DNA from: Macrostomum hystrix
Lineage: Eukaryota; Platyhelminthes; Macrostomidae
Length of the DNA stretch: 64,000 bases
Direction: 5' to 3'
NCBI GenBank assembly: GCA_950097015.1
Contig: CATNEN010000039.1
Coordinates: 9,099,501-9,163,500 of the forward strand
Both the position numbers and the translations under genes were made by a program. The first letter of the stretch is position 1. Each line of letters starts with the position of its first letter. Below the pieces are notes generated by a model that worked only from the letters and a program-made list of their open reading frames with translations, was not told the origin of the DNA and made no database searches. Positions 24,801 to 38,100 of this stretch are shown here, piece after piece.

Positions 24801-24920
24801 CTGGCCGTCTTTGACAGCGTCGCCAATGTTCGGTCTGTCAGGTTTAAATTCAGAAAAATATTAGATTTTCCACTATTTTTATCACGGTCTTATTATTAAA
24901 AGCACCAACCGTTGCGCCAC

Positions 24921-24971
<51 letters not shown>

Positions 24972-27900
24972 ATGCAGCTGCTGTCTGCAGTGCAGCAGGC
25001 AGTGCAGATTAGGCGCCAGGCTGATGTTGAATCGGTCGCCCAGGGCAGCAAGCGATGCCGGTTTGAGCAGACTAAATGGCACCAGGTACAGATCGCCTTG
25101 AGGCACAATGATGAGATTGGGACGCAGATGCTGCTGCTGCTGCTGTTGCTGCTGCGGCAAATGAGGTTCAAGATCAGCGAATAGCACATTGTACAAGTGA
25201 GTGAGGGCTCGCCGACCAACACCGCCGCCGCTTCCTCCTCCGCAGCCACTTCCGCCGCTGCGTCCGGAAGCCAGCGAGAGGGAGTCAGCTGATGCAGCCG
25301 CTGCAGCCGCCGCGGCCGTGCCGGCAAAGAAGCCGGCAGAGAACGAAGCCACGCTGTGCGCCTCGGCCGCAGCATCGCCGACGCTGTCTCCGGTGAAGTC
25401 CGGATCCAGCTGGTTCACATCCACCTGACGGAATGCGGCCAGGCCCTCGGCGGGCGTCAGCAGCCAGGTGTACAGGTAGCCGGCTGCCAGGGAGAAGTAC
25501 ACCAGGCTGGAGTCGCAGTCGCGGACCAGTCGTATCATTTCATCGTAGGTCATCGGACCCTGGAATTAGGTTATGAGGCGAGAGGGGTGCTGGGAAAACT
25601 TCTTATGATAGAACAGACACCCAGAAAACTGATAGTTAATTATATACACAGCGCACCTGCAGAACATCGCTCAAATCAGCGTCGGCGTCTCTCGCCTGCC
25701 TGTCCAGCAGCAGGTCAACGAAGGGCCTAGCGTGGCAGGTCTCGGCGGCAACGAGGGCCTCCTGTGGCCGGGCTAGGCTGGCCAGGACTCGCTGCAGGGC
25801 CTGCGAGCAGGCGGTCTGGGCTGACAGGAGGGCGGCCCGCTGCTCGGAGGCCAAGCGTTGTCGATCGCCTCGGCGTAGTTCGTCTAGCAGGTCGAATGCG
25901 GACTGCAGCTGCTGGCGAGCGTCGGGCAGGCGACCGCTGGCCCACAGGGAAAGGCCGAGGCGGTGTCGGATGCGGGCCTCCTCCTCGCGATAGCCGGTCT
26001 TTTCCGCCGCCTGGCGAGAGCAGGGGAATGGCGAGAGTAAGTGAATGGCGAGAGTATGTGAATAGCGAGAGTAGGAGAATGGCGAGAGTAGGTAAATGGC
26101 AAGAGTATGTGAATAGAGAGAGTAGGTAATTAGCGAGAGCAGGTGAATGGCGAGAGTATGTTAATGGCGAAACTAGGTGAATGGCGAGAGTAGGTGAATG
26201 GCGAGAGTAGGTGAATGTCGAGAATAGGAGAATGGCGAGAGTAGGTAATTAGCGAGAGCAGGTGAATGGCGAGAATTGAAGCCCACCTGCAGGCCGTCTC
26301 TCAGGTAGCGAATGGCTTCTCCATAGCTGGCCAGGCAGTGGTGAATGCGGCCCAGAGCAGTTAGAGCGGCCAGTCTCGCCTGCTCTTTGGACAAATCCCC
26401 GGCGGATCTCAAATGTCGCTCCTGATAGTCCAGGGCCAACTTATATTCGCCCTGGGCCTCGTAGACCAGGCCGATGTTGCCGTAGGCCCGACACCGCGCC
26501 TCCGGCAGATTATTGGCCTCGGCTAGGCGCAGGTCCAGCAGGTGAAATTCGAGGCTACGACCGAACTCGGACATCTGCTGGTAGACCCGGCCCAGGCCAG
26601 ATGCCGCGTCCGCCTCGCTGCTGGCGGAGCCCGCCTGGAGTCGGCGGAGGGCAGACAGGTGATTTCAATATTTCGCCTCGAATCAATGTCTCTCATCCAA
26701 TCTCACAGTGTCTCTCGTCTAATCTCAAAGTGTCTCTCATCTAATCTCACAGAGGCTCTCATCTAATCTCACAGTGGCTCCGATCCAATCTCACAGTGGC
26801 TCTGATCCAATCTCACAGTGGCTCTGATCCAATCTCACAGTGGCTCTGATCCAATCTCACAGTGGCTCTGATCCAATCTCACAGTGTCTCTCATCCAATC
26901 TCACAGTGGCTCTGATCCAATCTCACAGTGGCTCTGATCCAATCTCACAGTGGCTCTGATCCAATCTCACAGTGTCTCTCATCAAATCTCACAGTGGCTC
27001 TGATCCAATCTTACAGTGGCTCTGATCCAATCTCACAGTGGCTCTGATCCAATCTCACAGTGTCTCTCATCCAATCTCACAGTGGCTCTGATCCAATCTC
27101 ACAGTGGCTCTGATCCAATCTCACAGTGGCTCTGATCCAATCTTACAGTGTCTCTCATCCAATCTCACAGTGGCTCTGATACAATCTCACAGTGTCTCTC
27201 ATCAAATCTCACAGTGTCCCTCATCTAAACTCAGTGTCTCACATCTAAACTCAGTGTCTCTCATCCAATCTCACAATCTCACCCTCCGATCTCACAGTGC
27301 TCTTTAATCCCACTCTAAAATTTCCCTCAACCAGGCGCACCTGCTTGGCAATTTTGAGCTGGTGTGTGAGGCAGCCGATCGCCTGCTCAAAGTTGCCGCT
27401 AGCCGCGTGCAGGCCGCCCATCTCGCCGTAGGCGCTGGCCATCCAGTCCAGTCGCTGAGCCTCGTGGGCCACAATCAGCCGCTTCTCCTGGCACACCAGC
27501 GCCTGCTGCAGGTGGCCGCTGTGCCGGTGGCAGGCCGCCAAGCCGGTCAGGGCCCTCTGCTGACCGGCCAGATTGCCGGTTCTCTGGCACAGCGACTGGT
27601 AGCGCTCGTAGCAGCCGACTGCGCCTTCCCAGTCGCCCAGAGATTCGTAGCACTCGCCAAGACGGCGAAGGGCTTCGCCACGTTCAGCGTCAACCGACCG
27701 CCTGCCGGGCGGTAGACGATCCAGCTGAGCCAGCTGCTGCTCCAGGTAGCCAATCGCCTGTTCCAGCTCGCTGCTGGACACTTTTGCGGCCGCCAATTGG
27801 CCGCAGGCTCGGGCCTCCAGCGCCGGCTGGTTGGACTCCTGGGCTAGGCGGAGGGCTTCCTCGAAGCAGCGCACAGCGGAGCCGATGTTGCTCAGGGCCA

Positions 27901-30900
27901 GGTTGGTGGCGCCAAGACGGCACAGGGCCTGCGGGCCGTTGACCGAATGACTTGACCAAAAGGACAATATCTCCTTGTCCTTCCCTTATCCATGACCAAC
28001 TGAGCAGCTCCTTCACCTTTCTATGACCAAATGAGCAGCTCCTTCCCTTTTCTATGAACAAATGAGCAGCTCCTTCCCCTGTCTATGACTAAATGAGCAG
28101 CTCCTACCCTGTGTATTACCGAATGAGTAGCTCCTTCCCCATTCTATGACCAAATGAGCAGCTCCTACCCTGTGTATTACCGAAAGAGCAGCTCCTAACC
28201 TGTGTATTACCGAATGAGCAGCTCCTACCCTATGTATTACCGAATGAGCAGCTCCTTCCCCATTCTATGACCAAATGAGCAGCTCCTTCCCCTTTCTATG
28301 ACCAAATGAGCAGCTCCTTCCCCTTTCTATGACCAAATGAGCAGCTCCTACCCTGTGTATTACCGAATGAGTAGCTCCTTCCCCATTCTATGACCAAATG
28401 AGCAGCTCCTACCCTGTGTATTACCGAAAGAGCAGCTCCTAACCTGTGTATTACCGAATGAGCAGCTCCTACCCTATGTATTACCGAATGAGCAGCTCCT
28501 ACCCTATGTATTACCGAATGAGTAGCTCCTTCCCCATTCTATGACCAAATGAGCAGCTCCTTCCCCTTTCTATGACCAAATGAGCAGCTCCTACCCTGTG
28601 TATTACCGAATGAGCAGCTCCTTCCCCATTCTATGACCAAATGAGCAGCTCCTACTCTGTGTATTACCAAATGAGCAGCTCCTACCCTCTGTATTACCGA
28701 ATGAGCAGCTCCTTCCCCTTTCTATGACCAAATGAGCAGTTCCTTCCCCTGTCTATGACTAAATCAAGAGTAGTAGCTCATACTCAAACTGCCCAGCTAC
28801 ACACCTGGCAAACCGGTGCCTGATCAATCGGCGGCTGGCTGAGCGTCAGCTTGGAGTCGCCCAGCTGCGACTGCCGCTCCAGGCTGTAGGTGGCGCTGCT
28901 TTGCCTCCCGGCCTCGTCAACCAGCTGCCTGGCCAGCTCTAGCTCCAGCTGATGATGCCGCAACGCTGCCAGCTGGTTGCCAAGGCGACTGTGAGCTTCG
29001 CCAAGGCCGGCGTGAGCTGCCACCAGCAGCCGGGGCCGGTTGCCCGCCCGCTGCAGCTGATCCGCGCGCAGCTCCATGGCTCCTGCGGTGTCACCCAAAG
29101 CCATGCTGGCGTCGGCGAGGTGGCCGAGGGAGCGAAACTCCAGATCTGGCTGCTGCTGCTGCTGCTTATTAGTCAAGGTCAAGGAGAGGTTGCTAAAAGC
29201 TGTCTAGGCATAATAATAAATAATAACAATAATAATTGCAGGAGGGCTGCGGGAAAACGGAAAATCATTGGGTCACACTAGACTTGCAGCCAGCGACGAA
29301 AAAACCCTGCACATTTCGCTGACCCCTGAGCCCACGCAAAGGTGTGTACATCTGCCCTGACTTTCTCATCTACAAGCAGTGTACAAGCATACGCACTTGA
29401 GGTTGGCCCTCAAGGGCATAAATTGCACAACAAGCCTCCGAGTATTCTCTCCGCGGCTGCGCCCAAAAGTTTTTTGTTTTGCGGCCTCGCCGCGGAATCG
29501 AGCTCAGGGACCTTGGTGTGAGAGGTATGATTTATATTACAATTTACAACATTGCTATAATTGTCTCTTAGATTGTAAATTATGGCTCAGAATGATAATT
29601 GCCCTCAAAACAGGAAATTATTCCCTTTGAAGTATATTAAATCCCCAATCTCCCTAGCCTCCTCACCGGCTCCCCGCAGCCGCCTCTGGCCAATCGAAGG
29701 CATTCCTCGAATTCCTTGGCAGCGGCCGGCCAGTCGCCCAGTTCGCCAAGGCACAGGCCCAGCTGGCAGCGGGCTCGCCACACCACCCCGTCGCTAGCCG
29801 AAGCCGGCGGGGTCGTGAGCAGTCGCAGCTCGGCTCGGTGCCAGGCTTCGGCGTCGCGACACCGGCCCAGCTGGTAGCAGACGCAGCCGAGGCGGTGGCA
29901 GGCGGCGGCCTCGCCGCGCCAGTCCTTAATCTCCGAGCAGACTCGGCGCCACTCTGAGCACAGTTCCAGGGCTAATTGGCAGTCGCCGCGTACGCTGGCT
30001 AGAAAGCCAGCCATGGCTTCCAGAGCTCTGGACAGTAGGCGGTGATTGGCAGCATCGGCTCCCCGCAGCTCCCTGGCCAGGTCCAGCTGCAGCTGCAGGT
30101 GGTGAGCGGCCCGCTCTGGCTGCCGCAGGGCCTGATAGGCTGCGCCAATGCGGCCGTGACAGGCGCACTCAGCCTGGCGTTCGTAGCACTGCTGCAGCAG
30201 CTCCAGCTCATCGGTGTGGTAGCGCAGGGCCAGGTCCGGCTGCCGCATGGCCGCGTAAGCGGAGCCTGAGAAGAGGCCGGATTGTGTCTAACATCACTGT
30301 CTAACATCACTGTCTAACATCACTGTCTAACATCACTGTCTAACAGGTGCATCTATCAGTCCTGTCTAACAGGTGCATCTAACAGTCCTGTCTAACAGGT
30401 GCATCTATCAGCCTCCTCACCAATGTGTCCCAGTGCCTTAGCCCGTCCCGGCCTGTCGTGCAGCAGCTCGGCCAGTCGCAGGTGGGCCTTGTGCAGTTTG
30501 ACAGCCGACTCACAGTCGCCAAGGAGCTGATAAACCAGACCGAGAGCTCCGCAAGCGGCGGCTTCCAATTCCCGATTGGCGCACCTCAGCGCGCAGTTCA
30601 ATTGGGCCTCGTGCAGTCGGCGCGACTCGGCCAGATCGCCTTCGAGCCGATGACAAGCGCCTAGGGCCCCGCAGGCGCGTCCTTGCAGCAGCGGATCGCC
30701 CAGCTGTTGAGCCTGAACCAGGGCCTCCTCCAGGTGAGGCCAGGCCTGATTTGGCTCCCGCTTAGCCAGGTGATCGGAGCCCAGGTTGAGCAGGGCCCGG
30801 CAGCGCTCCTCGCGACTGCCCAGACTGAGAATAATCGAATATATAGTAGAGGAAACTCTCAGAGAAAAGCTCAGGAAACTGCCGGGGATTCGGCAGATTC

Positions 30901-33900
30901 TTCACGTGGCTTAATAAGTGTGCTAAGGAAATCGACTAAATATCCGAAGAAACAGCCAAAAATTGTTTCTCATTTCTAATCTGCTTTCAATTGTCTTCAG
31001 TTCAAAAGCTGCCGGTTGTGGCATAAAACAAGTCCTAACTAGTCTACTGACAACAGTAGAGAACTAAGCGCACAATAAACATTAGCTAGTCGTTATTTCA
31101 CGCAAAAAATGGAGTCTAACCGATTGGCCAGTCGCAGCTGCTCGCCGTGGCACTCCAACGCATTGTCCAACTCGCCCATGGCCAGGTAGACATTGCCGAC
31201 GCTGCCAATCTCAGCCGCTTCCAGTAGAGGCAATTCGCTCTGATGACAGAGCAGGGCGCACTGCCGATGGCTAGACAGGGCGTTGCTGAGGTCGCCCAGA
31301 GCGCTGTAGAGGTGGCCCAGGTTGGTCAGGGCGTGGATGGCGGTGTCTCGCTGACGCAGCTTCAATGCGCAGCGCAGCTGCTGCTTCTGATGAGCCAGGG
31401 CCTCGGCGAAGTCGCCCTGAACGAAATGGGCAGCGCCGAGGTTGCCGTGGGCGCGACACTGACCCTTATCGTCACCTTTGAATGGAATACGGGCGTTGAC
31501 GTGAATCTGAGGATCTGGGATGAGGATCTGAGGATCTGGGATGAGGATCTGAGGATCTGGGATGAGGATCTGGGGATCTAGGATGAGGATCTGAGGATCT
31601 GAAATGAGGATCTGGGGATCTGGGGTGATCGGATCTGAGGATCTGAAATGAGGATCTGGGGATCTGGAATGAGGATCTGAGGATCTGGAATGAGGATCTG
31701 GGGATCTGGGGTGAGGATCTGAGGATCTGAAATGAGGATCTGGGGATCTGGAATGAGGATCTGAGGATCTGGAATGAGGATCTGGGGATCTGGAATGAGG
31801 ATCTGAGGATCTGGAATGAGGATCTGGGGATCTGGGGTGAGGATCTGAGGATCTGAAATGAGGATCTGGGGATCTGGAATGAGGATCTGAGGATCTGGAA
31901 TGAGGATCTGGGGACCTGGGGTGAGGCTCTGAGGATCTGAAATGAGGATCTGGGGATCTGGAATGAGGATCTGAGGATCTGGAATGAGGATCTGGGGATC
32001 TGGGGTGAGGATCTGAGGATCTGAAATGAGGATCTGGGGATCTGGAATGAGGATCTGAGGATCTGGAATGAGGATCTGGGGATCTGGGGTGAGGCTCTGA
32101 GGATCTTAAATGAGGATCTGGGGATCTGGAATGAGGATCTGAGGATCTGGAATGAGGATCTGGGGATCTGGGTGAGGATCTGAGGATCTGAAATGAGGAT
32201 CTGAGGATCTGGGAATGAGGATCTGTAAAGAGCTGCAATTTGATCTGAGGATCTGCGATTAGCCGCTATTTGGTCTGGGGATCTATGATCAGCTGGAAAT
32301 TTTCTTCGAAGTTTTGCAACAAAAAATGACAGGTTTTACAATAAAAATTTCTGATGCCTTGAAATTAGATTTGAACTGCGCATATTTGCGTGTTAGAAAA
32401 TACGCTAAATCATTTTTTTCAAAGCAATGCCTGCAGGCCGAAAAAATTCTGCGATGTCGTTCGCAAAAAATCGGAAACCACTCGAAGCGCACGAAAGTCA
32501 GATATGGATTGTGGGCCAACTTTCAAGCGAAGATCACAATCTAAGAATATGGCACGGCAATTACCGACTGCAACTGAATAGAAATCTGAATTCATTCAAA
32601 ATTCCAGGGGAATATACAGAAAATTACAAATTCTGCAATGGAATATGAACCATTCACAGTATGGATAAACAATTTTTGACTATGGCAGCTAAGGGCAAAA
32701 CCACCAACAGATAAATTTTGTGGATAAGTGGATAGGCAAGCTCCGGTTAAGGCTAATAGACATACATAAATAATCGAAAGGTCGTGTATTTGCCAAAATC
32801 TATCTTAAAAGTGCATTGACTTATATCCTTGACCATTAGGCTCATAGCCTTGACCCCTGGCCCCAGAGGGGCCCACTGTCTTGTGGGTTGGTTCCAAAGG
32901 GGCTCACTGTGTCTTGGGGATTGGCCCAAAAGAGGCAAACTGTGTCTTGGGGATTGGCCCAAAAGAGGCACACTGTGTCTTGGGGATTGGCCCAAAAGAG
33001 GCACACTGTGTCTTGGGGATTGGCTCAAAGGGGCACACTGTGTCTTGAGGATTAGCCCAAAAGGGGTACACTGTGCCTTGGGGGTTTGCCCAAAAGGGGC
33101 ACTCTGTACCTTGGGGGTTGGCTCCCAGAGGGGCGCACTGTGTCTTGGGGGTTGGCCCTAGAGGGGCACACTGTGTCTTGGGGGTTGGCCCTAGAGAGAC
33201 ACACTGTGTCTTGGGGGTTGGCCCCCAGAGGGGCACACTGTGTCTTGGGGGTTGGCTCCCAGAGGGGCACACTGTGTCTTGGGGGTTGGCCCCAGAGGGG
33301 CACACTGTGTCTTGGGGGTTGGCCCTAGAGGGACACACTGTGTCTTGGGGGTTGGCCCTAGAGGGGCACACTGTGTCTTGGGGGTTGGCCCTAGAGGGGC
33401 ACACTTTGTCTTGAGGATTGGCCCAAAAGGGGTACACTGTGTCTTGGGGGTTGGTCCCAAAGAGGCACAAGTTGTACGGCAAACTCTCAAGCCACAAGCC
33501 CTCTCTCCGCTACAGCGCCCCAAATAATTGCCGCCTAGCTGCGGATTCGAGCTCATGAACCTTGGTCTGTAAATCACGTGACAGTTCTCACCCAGCTGGT
33601 GCACCACACTCAGGTCCTGCTGCATGTAGGTCACAGCGCGATCGATTCTGCCAACAGACCAGTGAGCCCTGCTCAGAGCGCTGAGCACTGAGGCCTTCAG
33701 CTTCAGGCTGCTGGTGCCCAACTGCAGTGCGCACTCCAGCGACGTTATGGCCTGCTGGTGCTGGCCCAGGCTCTCCAGCTCCTGGCCGATGACAGACATT
33801 AGGACGAAGGCGCTGTTTGCCAGATGAAGCTTGCACAGCTGCTCGTAGACTGGTAGGAAGCGCTCTGTGGGGATTTGAAAGGCGCTTTACTGTACTTAAA

Positions 33901-35109
33901 ACACCTACAGCTTAGAATATCGCATTTACTTTATTCTTGCACTTTAAATATTGAATATGTACTTTTAAACTGTCCTAACACGTGTTTAAAAAATCGCTTT
34001 ACGTACACCATATAGTGGTTGTTTGTCAGCTTTAAAATAAGTACGCGTGCACTTCAAAATGAGTACGCGTGCACTTTAAAAAGGAGTACGCGTGCACTTT
34101 AAAAATGAGTACGCGCGCACTTTAAACTTAGTACGCGTGCGCTAAAAAACAGACACTAACCTCGCACGGGAGACGCCAACGCGCAATCCACCAGGCCTTG
34201 AATGAGGGCGCGATTTTTAGGATCCTTGCCGAGGCCCTGGCACAGGGCTGCAATTGCGTCAGCAAATTTTCCTAAGCACTGCAGAGCCACGCCTTCTCTA
34301 TAGTAGGCCTGAATAAATGAAGGTTAAATTTAATACAATGTCACGAACAGAGCGACAGAGAGGACAATTTTTTAGCACGATAGCTAGTAAGACAGACGAC
34401 GCAGCGACACAGTTATAACCTTATAATTGAAAGCTTAAGACCAGAAAATAAGCTGATAATGAAAAGCGTAAGACCAAAAAAAGAATCTGACAATGGAAAG
34501 TGTCAGACCACTAATTAACCTCATGATTAAGTGTCAGACTAGCAATTCACCAGGCTCATAAATATATATAAAAAATCGACCTCATGACATAGAAAGCTGC
34601 CAAACGATACGACATGATTATGGAAAGTGTCAGACCACAAATCATCTTTCCTTTATTTACAATTTGGCGAAGGAGTCATTCTACCACGGAACAACATCCA
34701 AGCAGCCTACCTTCCTCCGCCTTGACCAAGCCGAGCCGCGGCGCTCGGAAACACGTTTTGAACGCCTAAATGACGATAATAAAGTTTGTCCCTCCTCAGC
34801 GCAGGCAACGTCTGGCTTTTCCGAGCCCGACGCCCTGCTGGCGCCTCTTTCAGCGCCGCTAAACAAGCCTAACAAGCCGGACCGCAGCGACCGCCTTGAA
34901 GACGACGAAGCGCTGGACGATGCAACAGACGAAAAAGCCGGTTCAATAACTGCGCCACTATCGGCGCCGCTAGAAGCAAAAGACTTCTCGGACAAGATTG
35001 ACTTTCTCTGCTGCTGCCGTTGCTGCTGATTCTGTAACTCATCAGCGGAAGCTGGTCGACGAATACTGAGAATCCTTGGCAATCGAAAGCTGTAGGCTTT
35101 GCGCAGACT

Positions 35110-35140
<31 letters not shown>

Positions 35141-38100
35141 AGCGGAGGGACATCCTGACCCGCCAGTTGCATTACAAATGACGCCGCTGCTGTTGAAGCC
35201 ACAGACGTTGCAGCCAAACCATTTGATTCACCGCCGTTCGACCACTTTAGCATTGCGCTATTAGTTGTCCTGTTGCCATGCGCATGCTAATTCTATATTT
35301 GTATGAACGAGCTTTCTTATATGCTTCCGTGCAAGATGAGAATGCAAACTTTAGCGTTTTCTTTTTCACAAAAAGTCGCTGTCGTTTCTTGAGTTCTTTT
35401 TGTAGTTCGCGGGCCTAACACTGCTCAAGCAAGCAAGGAGACTTCTTTCTTGCTCCCTTATTGTCGCCGTTGTGCGCCTCTACTGCAGCCACTGATTAAA
35501 TTAATATTTAACAGCGAAAAAAACTACAAGCTATAGGCGTCTGCTGCTTGCCTGCTATTATTCTTCTTCTTTATTTCTGTGTCTGTTAGAGAGAGTGGTG
35601 TGTGGGCGGGGTGGTTGGGTCAGTCGACGCGGATTGGCCAATTAAGCAACGCAGATAGCTATAGTGGAGAGATGGCAAGACTCAGTAGAGCTCAAGTGGA
35701 CTCCGCGCTGTGTGGCCCCCGCGACTATAAGGCCTGAACGAAATGGCAATAATCTATGAAATGACTGTTCTCGCTAGCTTTAAATTTCATCTTTTAATTC
35801 TATCTTTCTTCTTTCCATTTTACTAATTCCTTTATCTACGAGTATGGCTATTTCTGGTTGGCACTTGAGAAGCGACTAAGCCAAGACTCCTCTGCATTCT
35901 TCTGCTTACTAAACATATTCTTTTTTCTGATTTGTTCTTCATTTCTCTTGTTTTTTTCGTTTGCTTCATTTCTAACGCTCGTCCAATAGCTCGGTCAATC
36001 TGATGATAAGTGGCGAGTGAAAGCTTACAGTACTATAGACTGAAAGAGAAAATTGCGCGCAAAACTATTGCACCAACAATGCGACAGATTCTATAGTTAG
36101 TAAGGAACTGTAATCATGTGGCTAGAGAGGCAGAAAGGTAGAAGAGATTTAGGAGGGGAGAGGGAGAAAGAGAGAGAGGGAGAAAGAGGGGAGAGGGAGA
36201 AAGAGGAGAGAGGGAGAAAGAGCAGAGAGGGAGAAAGAGGAGAGAGGGAGAAAGAGGAGAGAGGGAGAAAGAGGGGAGAGGGAGAAAGAGGGGAGAGGGA
36301 GAAAGAGAGGAGAGGGAGAAAGAGAGGAGAGAGAGAAAGAGAGGAGATGGAGAAAGAGGAGAGATTGAGAAAAAGGGAGAGGAAGAAAGACGAGAGAGAA
36401 AGAGAGGAGAGGGAGAAAGAGAGGAGGTGGAGAAAGAGAGGAGGTGGAGAAAGAGGGGAGAGGGAGAAAGAGAGGAGAGGGAGAAAGAGGGGAGAGGGAG
36501 AAAGAGAGGAGAGGGAGATAGAGGGGAGAGGGAGAAAGAGAGGAGAGGGAGATAGAGGGGAGAGGGAGAAAGAGAGGAGAGGGAGAAAGAGAGGAGAGGG
36601 AGAAAGAGGGGAGAGGGAGAAAGAGAGGAGAGGGAGAAAGAGAGGAGAGGGACAAAGAGGGGAGAGGGAGAAAGAGGGGAGAGGGAGAAAGAGGGGAGAG
36701 GGAGAAAGAGGGGAGAGGGAGAAAGAGGAGAGAGGGAGAAAGAGGAGAGAGGGAGAAAGAGGAGAGAGGGAGAAAGAGGAGAGAGGGAGAAAGAGGGGAG
36801 AGGGAGAAAGAGAGGAGAGAGAGAAAGAGAGGAGATGGAGAAAGAGGAGAGATTGAGAAAAAGGGAGAGGAAGAAAGACGAGAGAGAAAGAGAGGAGAGG
36901 GAGAAAGAGAGGAGGTGGAGAAAGAGGGGAGAGGGAGAAAGAGAGGAGAGGGAGAAAGAGTGGAGAGGGAGAAAGAGGGGAGAGCGAGAAAGAGAGGAGA
37001 GGGAGAAAGAGAGGAGAGAGAGAAAGAGAGGAGATGGAGAAAGAGGAGAGATTGAGAAAAAGGGAGAGGAAGAAAGACGAGAGAGAAAGAGAGGAGAGGG
37101 AGAAAGAGAGGAGGTGGAGAAAGAGGGGAGAGGGAGAAAGAGAGGAGAGGGAGAAAGAGTGGAGAGGGAGAAAGAGGGGAGAGCGAGAAAGAGAGGAGAG
37201 GGAGATAGAGGGGAGAGGGAGAAAGAGAGGAGAGGGAGATAGAGGGGAGAGGGAGAAAGAGAGGAGAGGGAGAAAGAGAGGAGGTGGAGAAAGAGGGGAG
37301 AGGGAGGAAGAGAGGAGAGGGAGAAAGAGTGGAGAGGGAGAAAGAGGGGAGAGCGAGAAAGAGAGGAGAGGGAGATAGAGGGGAGAGGGAGAAAGAGAGG
37401 AGAGGGAGATAGAGGGGAGAGGGAGAAAGAGAGGAGAGGGAGAAAGAGAGGAGAGGGAGAAAGAGAGGAGAGGGAGAAAGAGGGGAGAGGGAGCAAGAGG
37501 GGAGAGGGAGAAAGAGGGGAGAGAGATAGGGGGAGCGAGATAATTGACTCGGACAATTAAAGGAGGTAAAAATTGCCTTAGTCATTGTTTAGAGAGCAGG
37601 CAGAAACAGACCCCATTGCATTCATTTGAAGCAGCCGCTGACAAAAAAAATTCTGCACAGAGCAGAAAGAGAGAAAAAACAGTTCTCACGCGAACGATGA
37701 TATTAATATGAATGGTGCCAAGTGACAGCAAAGGCAAATATTGCACGCGAGCACGCATTTGGTGGTGGATAGAGAGTTAAGCCACAGAGGAATTTACAGC
37801 CCATTTCAAATGGAATCCTGGGAAAGTGAAATGAAAGATGAACGCTCGCAGTCAGTAATGAGTAGAAACTGCTCACAGACAAGCTAGTCCTAACAAAAGC
37901 ATGGGTTGAGTGCTAATGCATAAACAGATGGCGAACGTTTGAATTCAATGATCTATTGTCTAAATGTGGCTACAGATAGTAAAATAATATAAGGATTCTT
38001 TACGACCCTTTAATAAAGTACGAGTAAATAGATAAGGGTCTCTGCCCCCAGTCCACGGACTGGCACAGCTGTAAAATTAAAAGCGACTTTAAAGAGAAGG

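Noticed and set aside
31476-32238. Extension of TTC28 exon 5 into SRSSDPHSRSPDPH repeats
   Set aside because: An acceptor at 31476 makes a perfect TPR junction with exon 4 (HQLG|DDKGQCRAHGNLG), so the open repeat frame is intronic.
32753-33527. Several frames with repeated PKTQCAPLGPT or LGVGPRGAHCV
   Set aside because: A 33-bp minisatellite in an intron with unit length divisible by three.
36114-37585. Frames of up to 480 codons (SLSSLSPSPLF on minus, REKERRGRKRGE on plus)
   Set aside because: They are translations of a polypurine repeat that lacks the bases needed for stop codons; several frames on both strands are open at once.
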